Below are positions 61,048 through 64,000 of a stretch of 64,000 bases of DNA, piece after piece; position 1 is the stretch's first letter, and each line of letters starts with the position of its first letter. The stretch is from Pseudochrobactrum asaccharolyticum. GTDB taxonomy: Bacteria; Pseudomonadota; Alphaproteobacteria; Rhizobiales; Rhizobiaceae. Below the pieces are notes generated by a model. That model was not told the origin of the DNA. It was given only the letters and a program-made list of their open reading frames with translations, and did no database searches. Made by a program: the position numbers and the translations under genes. The stretch covers positions 1 to 64,000 of the forward strand of contig NZ_QNRH01000010.1 of assembly GCF_003314995.1 (NCBI RefSeq), given 5' to 3'.

Positions 61048-62191
61048 TATTTCAACCAATCTGCCGTCTCACGGCGCACCGGAAGGCAATGCAGCCGTTG
61101 CCGGACGATCACTCTGGCAGGATGCATGGATCCGTCTGCGCCGCAACCGTGCAGCAGTAGCCAGTGCAATTGTGCTGATTACTCTGTCTCTCGTCGGGAT
61201 TTTCGGACCAATGGTCAGCCCGCATCCTTATGAGAAAATCTATCCGCAATTTGTCCGTGTGGCACCAAGCCTTGAAGCCTATCCGCGTGCGGATACAATC
61301 ATTCCGGGTTTAGAGCGGGAAATGGCACGCGCCCGTATACAAGGCGGGGAGCCGGAACTTGCCGGTTCAAAACTGACTGTTGATGTCACATCAAGCGCAG
61401 GCCGTGAACTGGATGAGCGCCTGCTACGTTATTTTGAACGCTCAGACCTGTTCAGCAATCCGAAAATTGAACTGGCAGCCGATAAATTGAGCGGCAAACT
61501 TTCGCTGGATGTATCTCGTAATTACTTCTTCTTCGGCACCGATAATCTCGGTCGCGATATGATGACCCGTACCTTTATCGGGGTGCGTATTTCACTCGCG
61601 ATCGGTCTGCTGGCTTCTGTGATGGCACTGGTGCTCGGCGTCGGCTATGGCGCGATTTCCGGTTATCTCGGCGGTCGTGCTGACAATATCATGATGCGTA
61701 TTGTCGATATTCTCTATTCCCTGCCCTTCATCTTCTTCGTCATTTTGATGCTGGTGTTTTTCGGGCGGTCGATCATCATCATCTTCATTGCCATCGGGGC
61801 AACGGAATGGCTGGATATGGCACGTATTGTGCGCGGTCAGACCCTCTCTCTTAAACGGCAGGAATTTGTGCAGGCGGCAGAAGCGCTTGGAGCTACGCGG
61901 CGGGGCATCATCACCCGTCATATCATTCCGAATGCTCTGGGGCCGGTGATTGTTTTCGTTACCCTGCTGGTACCAAAAGCCATTCTGCTTGAAAGTCTTT
62001 TGTCTTTCCTCGGTCTTGGTGTTCAGGATCCGATGACATCGCTCGGCTTGCTGATCTCTGAAGGGGCGCAGAATATGCGCGGTGCTTCATGGCAGCTGAT
62101 TTTCCCTGCGGTCACCCTGACACTCATTCTTTTTGCGCTGAACTTCCTGGGCGACGGCCTGCGTGACAGCCTTGATCCGAAGGACCGTTAA
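61040..62191 (+). CDS. oppC: Oligopeptide ABC transporter permease with long periplasmic insert
   Basis: A 383-aa permease; the ATG at 61040 overlaps the oppB stop. After the first membrane segment (VASAIVLITLSLVGIFGPMV) there is an insert of roughly 80-100 residues (GLEREMARARIQGGEPELAGSK ... RYFERSDLFSNPKIELAADK) before NYFFFGTDNLGRDMMTR and the EAA loop QAAEALGATRRGIITRH. OppC is usually about 300 aa, so this insert is a family variant. Confidence 0.92.
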   Translation: MTDISTNLPSHGAPEGNAAVAGRSLWQDAWIRLRRNRAAVASAIVLITLSLVGIFGPMVSPHPYEKIYPQFVRVAPSLEAYPRADTIIPGLEREMARARIQGGEPELAGSKLTVDVTSSAGRELDERLLRYFERSDLFSNPKIELAADKLSGKLSLDVSRNYFFFGTDNLGRDMMTRTFIGVRISLAIGLLASVMALVLGVGYGAISGYLGGRADNIMMRIVDILYSLPFIFFVILMLVFFGRSIIIIFIAIGATEWLDMARIVRGQTLSLKRQEFVQAAEALGATRRGIITRHIIPNALGPVIVFVTLLVPKAILLESLLSFLGLGVQDPMTSLGLLISEGAQNMRGASWQLIFPAVTLTLILFALNFLGDGLRDSLDPKDR

Positions 62192-62192
62192 G

Positions 62193-63794
62193 ATGGCAGA
62201 AACAGTACTCTCTGTACGCGATCTGCGCGTGACATTTGAAACCAATGACGGACCAGTTCATGCGGTGCGCGGTATTAATCTGGATGTTAAATCCGGTGAA
62301 ACTGTTGCCATCGTCGGGGAATCCGGCTCCGGCAAAAGCCAGACCACCATGGCAATCATGGGTTTGCTATCCTCAAATGGTAAAGCCACCGGTCAGGCGC
62401 TCTATCGCGGTCAGGATCTGGTCGGCATGTCCGACAAAGAGCTGAATAAAATCCGTGGTGCGAAAATCACCATGATTTTTCAGGAGCCCATGACTTCGCT
62501 CGATCCGCTCTATAAAATCGGTGATCAGCTGGCAGAGCCTTTGCGTTTTCACCGTGGTATGAGCAAAGCACAGGCACGTCCGCGTATTCTGGAATTGCTG
62601 AAACTGGTCGGGATTCCCGAACCGGAACGCCGGATCGATAGCTATCCTTATGAACTATCCGGCGGTCAGCGCCAGCGCGTCATGATTGCCATGGCACTGG
62701 CGAATGATCCGGATATTCTGATTGCGGATGAGCCGACAACCGCTCTGGACGTGACCATTCAGGCGCAAATTCTGGAGCTGCTGGCCGATTTGCAGAAACG
62801 CCTCGGCATGGCCATCGTTTTCATCACCCATGATCTGGGGATTGTGAAACGTTTTGCTGATCAGGTCTGCGTCATGCGTTCCGGTGAAGTGGTTGAAAGC
62901 GGTACAACGGAGAAGATTTTCTCTGCACCCGAACATGCCTATACCAAAATGCTGCTTGATGCAGAGCCGGAAGGCACCAAAGCCGCACCGCCGGAAACAG
63001 CTCCCTTGCTGATTGAGGCAGATGATGTCTCCGTTACGTTTAATCTGGCAAAAGGCTGGCTGAAACCGCAAACCGTTCTGCGGGCAGTCGATGGCATATC
63101 GCTCAACCTTAAACAGGGGCAGACGATTGGTATTGTGGGTGAATCCGGCTCCGGTAAATCCACACTAGGTCGTGCTATTCTGCGCCTGCTGAAATCTGAG
63201 GGGCGTATTGCTTATCTCGGCAAGGAGCTTCCTACCGATCCGCAGGAAATGCGCCCTAAGCGCCGTGAGTTGCAATTGGTGTTTCAGGACCCGTTCGGCT
63301 CGCTCAGCCCGCGTATGACGGTGGGGCGGATCATCACAGAAGGGCTGCTGATCCATGAGCCGGAACTTTCAGCCAAAGAGCGTGATCAGCGTGCAGGTGA
63401 AGCACTCAAAGAGGTTGGCCTTGAGCCTTCGATGCGCAACCGCTATCCGCACGAATTCTCCGGCGGTCAGCGTCAGCGTATTGCCATTGCCCGCACTATG
63501 ATCCTGAAACCGAAGGTCATTGTGCTGGACGAGCCGACCAGTGCGCTAGACCGCTCGGTGCAAAAACAAGTCGTCACTTTGCTGCGTGATCTGCAGGAAA
63601 AATACGGCCTGTCCTATTTGTTCATCAGCCATGATCTGGCGGTTGTGCGCGCCCTTTCCGACTATATTCTGGTGATGAAAACCGGAAAAGTGGTTGAAGA
63701 AGGCCAGACCGAGCAGATTTTTGATGCACCGCGTGAAGAATACACCAAAGCGCTGATGCAGGCCTCGATGAGTGAAAAACGCTTCGGAGCGTAA
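62193..63794 (+). CDS. Fused OppD-OppF ABC ATPase
   Basis: A 533-aa protein with two complete ATPase domains. First: [42 protein letters not shown]. Second: [42 protein letters not shown]. It supplies energy for the transporter as one chain instead of separate OppD and OppF. The ATG at 62193 follows the oppC stop directly. Confidence 0.94.
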   Translation: MAETVLSVRDLRVTFETNDGPVHAVRGINLDVKSGETVAIVGESGSGKSQTTMAIMGLLSSNGKATGQALYRGQDLVGMSDKELNKIRGAKITMIFQEPMTSLDPLYKIGDQLAEPLRFHRGMSKAQARPRILELLKLVGIPEPERRIDSYPYELSGGQRQRVMIAMALANDPDILIADEPTTALDVTIQAQILELLADLQKRLGMAIVFITHDLGIVKRFADQVCVMRSGEVVESGTTEKIFSAPEHAYTKMLLDAEPEGTKAAPPETAPLLIEADDVSVTFNLAKGWLKPQTVLRAVDGISLNLKQGQTIGIVGESGSGKSTLGRAILRLLKSEGRIAYLGKELPTDPQEMRPKRRELQLVFQDPFGSLSPRMTVGRIITEGLLIHEPELSAKERDQRAGEALKEVGLEPSMRNRYPHEFSGGQRQRIAIARTMILKPKVIVLDEPTSALDRSVQKQVVTLLRDLQEKYGLSYLFISHDLAVVRALSDYILVMKTGKVVEEGQTEQIFDAPREEYTKALMQASMSEKRFGA

Positions 63795-63799
63795 AACAT

Positions 63800-63829
63800 T
63801 AAAGGCCGGAGTTGAAGCTCCGGCCTTTT
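63800..63829. terminator. Terminator after opp operon
   Basis: AAAGGCCGGAG-TTGAAG-CTCCGGCCTTTT, about eleven pairs, with A/T runs on both sides, between convergent genes. Confidence 0.9.
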
Positions 63830-63834
63830 CCATT

Positions 63835-64000
63835 TCAGTCCAGAACTTTGCCCGGATTGAGAATATTATGCGGATCAAGTGCCGCTTTCAGTGTCTTCAA
63901 AACCTGTAATTCGGCTTCGCTGCGGCTATAATGCAGCCAGGGCTTTTTATGCAGACCAATGCCATGTTCTGCGGAAACCGAACCTTTGAATGAACGGATA
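63835..64000 (-). CDS. FAD-linked oxidase (GlcD/DLD type), 3' end only
   Basis: The visible C-terminal 54 codons read GSVSAEHGIGLHKKPWLHYS, then LKTLKAALDPHNILNPGKVLD before the stop. GxxSxEHGxG and DPxxxLNPGK are the hallmarks of the FAD-linked oxidase C-terminal domain (D-lactate, glycolate or D-2-hydroxyglutarate dehydrogenases). The rest lies beyond the right edge. Confidence 0.9.
   Translation of the reverse strand, partial: IRSFKGSVSAEHGIGLHKKPWLHYSRSEAELQVLKTLKAALDPHNILNPGKVLD

Noticed and set aside
1-64000. CRISPR array or insertion sequence
   Set aside because: No regularly spaced repeats and no transposase were seen; the only repeats are operators, terminators, the endolysin duplication and the fibre shaft repeats.

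Overview
The window reads as a chromosome segment of an alphaproteobacterium of the Hyphomicrobiales, most like the Brucella/Ochrobactrum/Pseudochrobactrum group. The signs are an EcfG sigma factor with a NepR anti-sigma factor, an HWE histidine kinase, a GapR-type DUF2312 protein, LexA boxes of the alphaproteobacterial form GAAC-N7-GAAC, a tandem glycine riboswitch ahead of gcvTHP, and a Brucella-like autotransporter. This placement is by recognition, not by a database search.

Left arm (1-8 kb). The 5' part of an autotransporter gene runs off the left edge. It is followed by a LexA-boxed three-gene operon (Y-family DNA polymerase, zinc ribbon, small Cys-rich protein), a DUF808 membrane protein, a SRAP/YedK-type protein, and a nepR-ecfG-HWE kinase general stress response cassette that directly abuts phage lysis genes.

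Prophage core (about 8.2-46.4 kb). This is a siphovirus-type prophage whose late genes all run leftward: terminases, portal, protease/scaffold, decoration, capsid, connectors, tail tube, frameshifted tail chaperones, tape measure, tail tip, fibre, endolysin, spanins. Two cargo blocks interrupt it. One lies in the tail operon (17.98-22.41 kb) and holds a lipoprotein, an unknown 209-aa protein, a P22 immI-like antirepressor module with two ribbon-helix-helix repressors, and a RexAB-like soluble/4-TM pair. The other lies beside the terminases (33.4-36.3 kb) and holds a GFA-like protein, an unknown, an MgtC-like protein, a lipocalin and a YeaQ/GlsB-like protein. The large terminase gene carries a single-base frameshift.

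Control region (36.4-46.2 kb). A leftward early operon (Cro-like protein, small genes, HNH, replication proteins, GapR-like, late regulator) and a rightward operon (Bet/RecT-like, NinB, HNH, AlpA-like) flank a short CI-like repressor. Palindromic operators CACGC-N4-GCGTG recur at both the repressor/cro intergenic region and the Bet-operon promoter, lying inside promoter spacers. The repressor has no self-cleaving peptidase domain. A LexA box drives a small convergent gene that overlaps its 3' end, so SOS induction probably works through that gene. The element ends beside an intact tRNA-Phe(GAA), with clustered GTTGCAW repeats that look like attachment-site arms. No integrase and no second att copy are visible in the window.

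Right arm (46.4-64 kb). This is ordinary chromosome: glycine riboswitch, gcvT-gcvH-gcvP, a cycA-like permease, lrgB/lrgA with a divergent LysR regulator, glutaryl-CoA dehydrogenase with a CaiB/BaiF CoA-transferase, an oligopeptide/dipeptide ABC transporter (oppA, oppB, oppC and a fused oppDF), and the 3' end of a GlcD-type FAD-linked oxidase.
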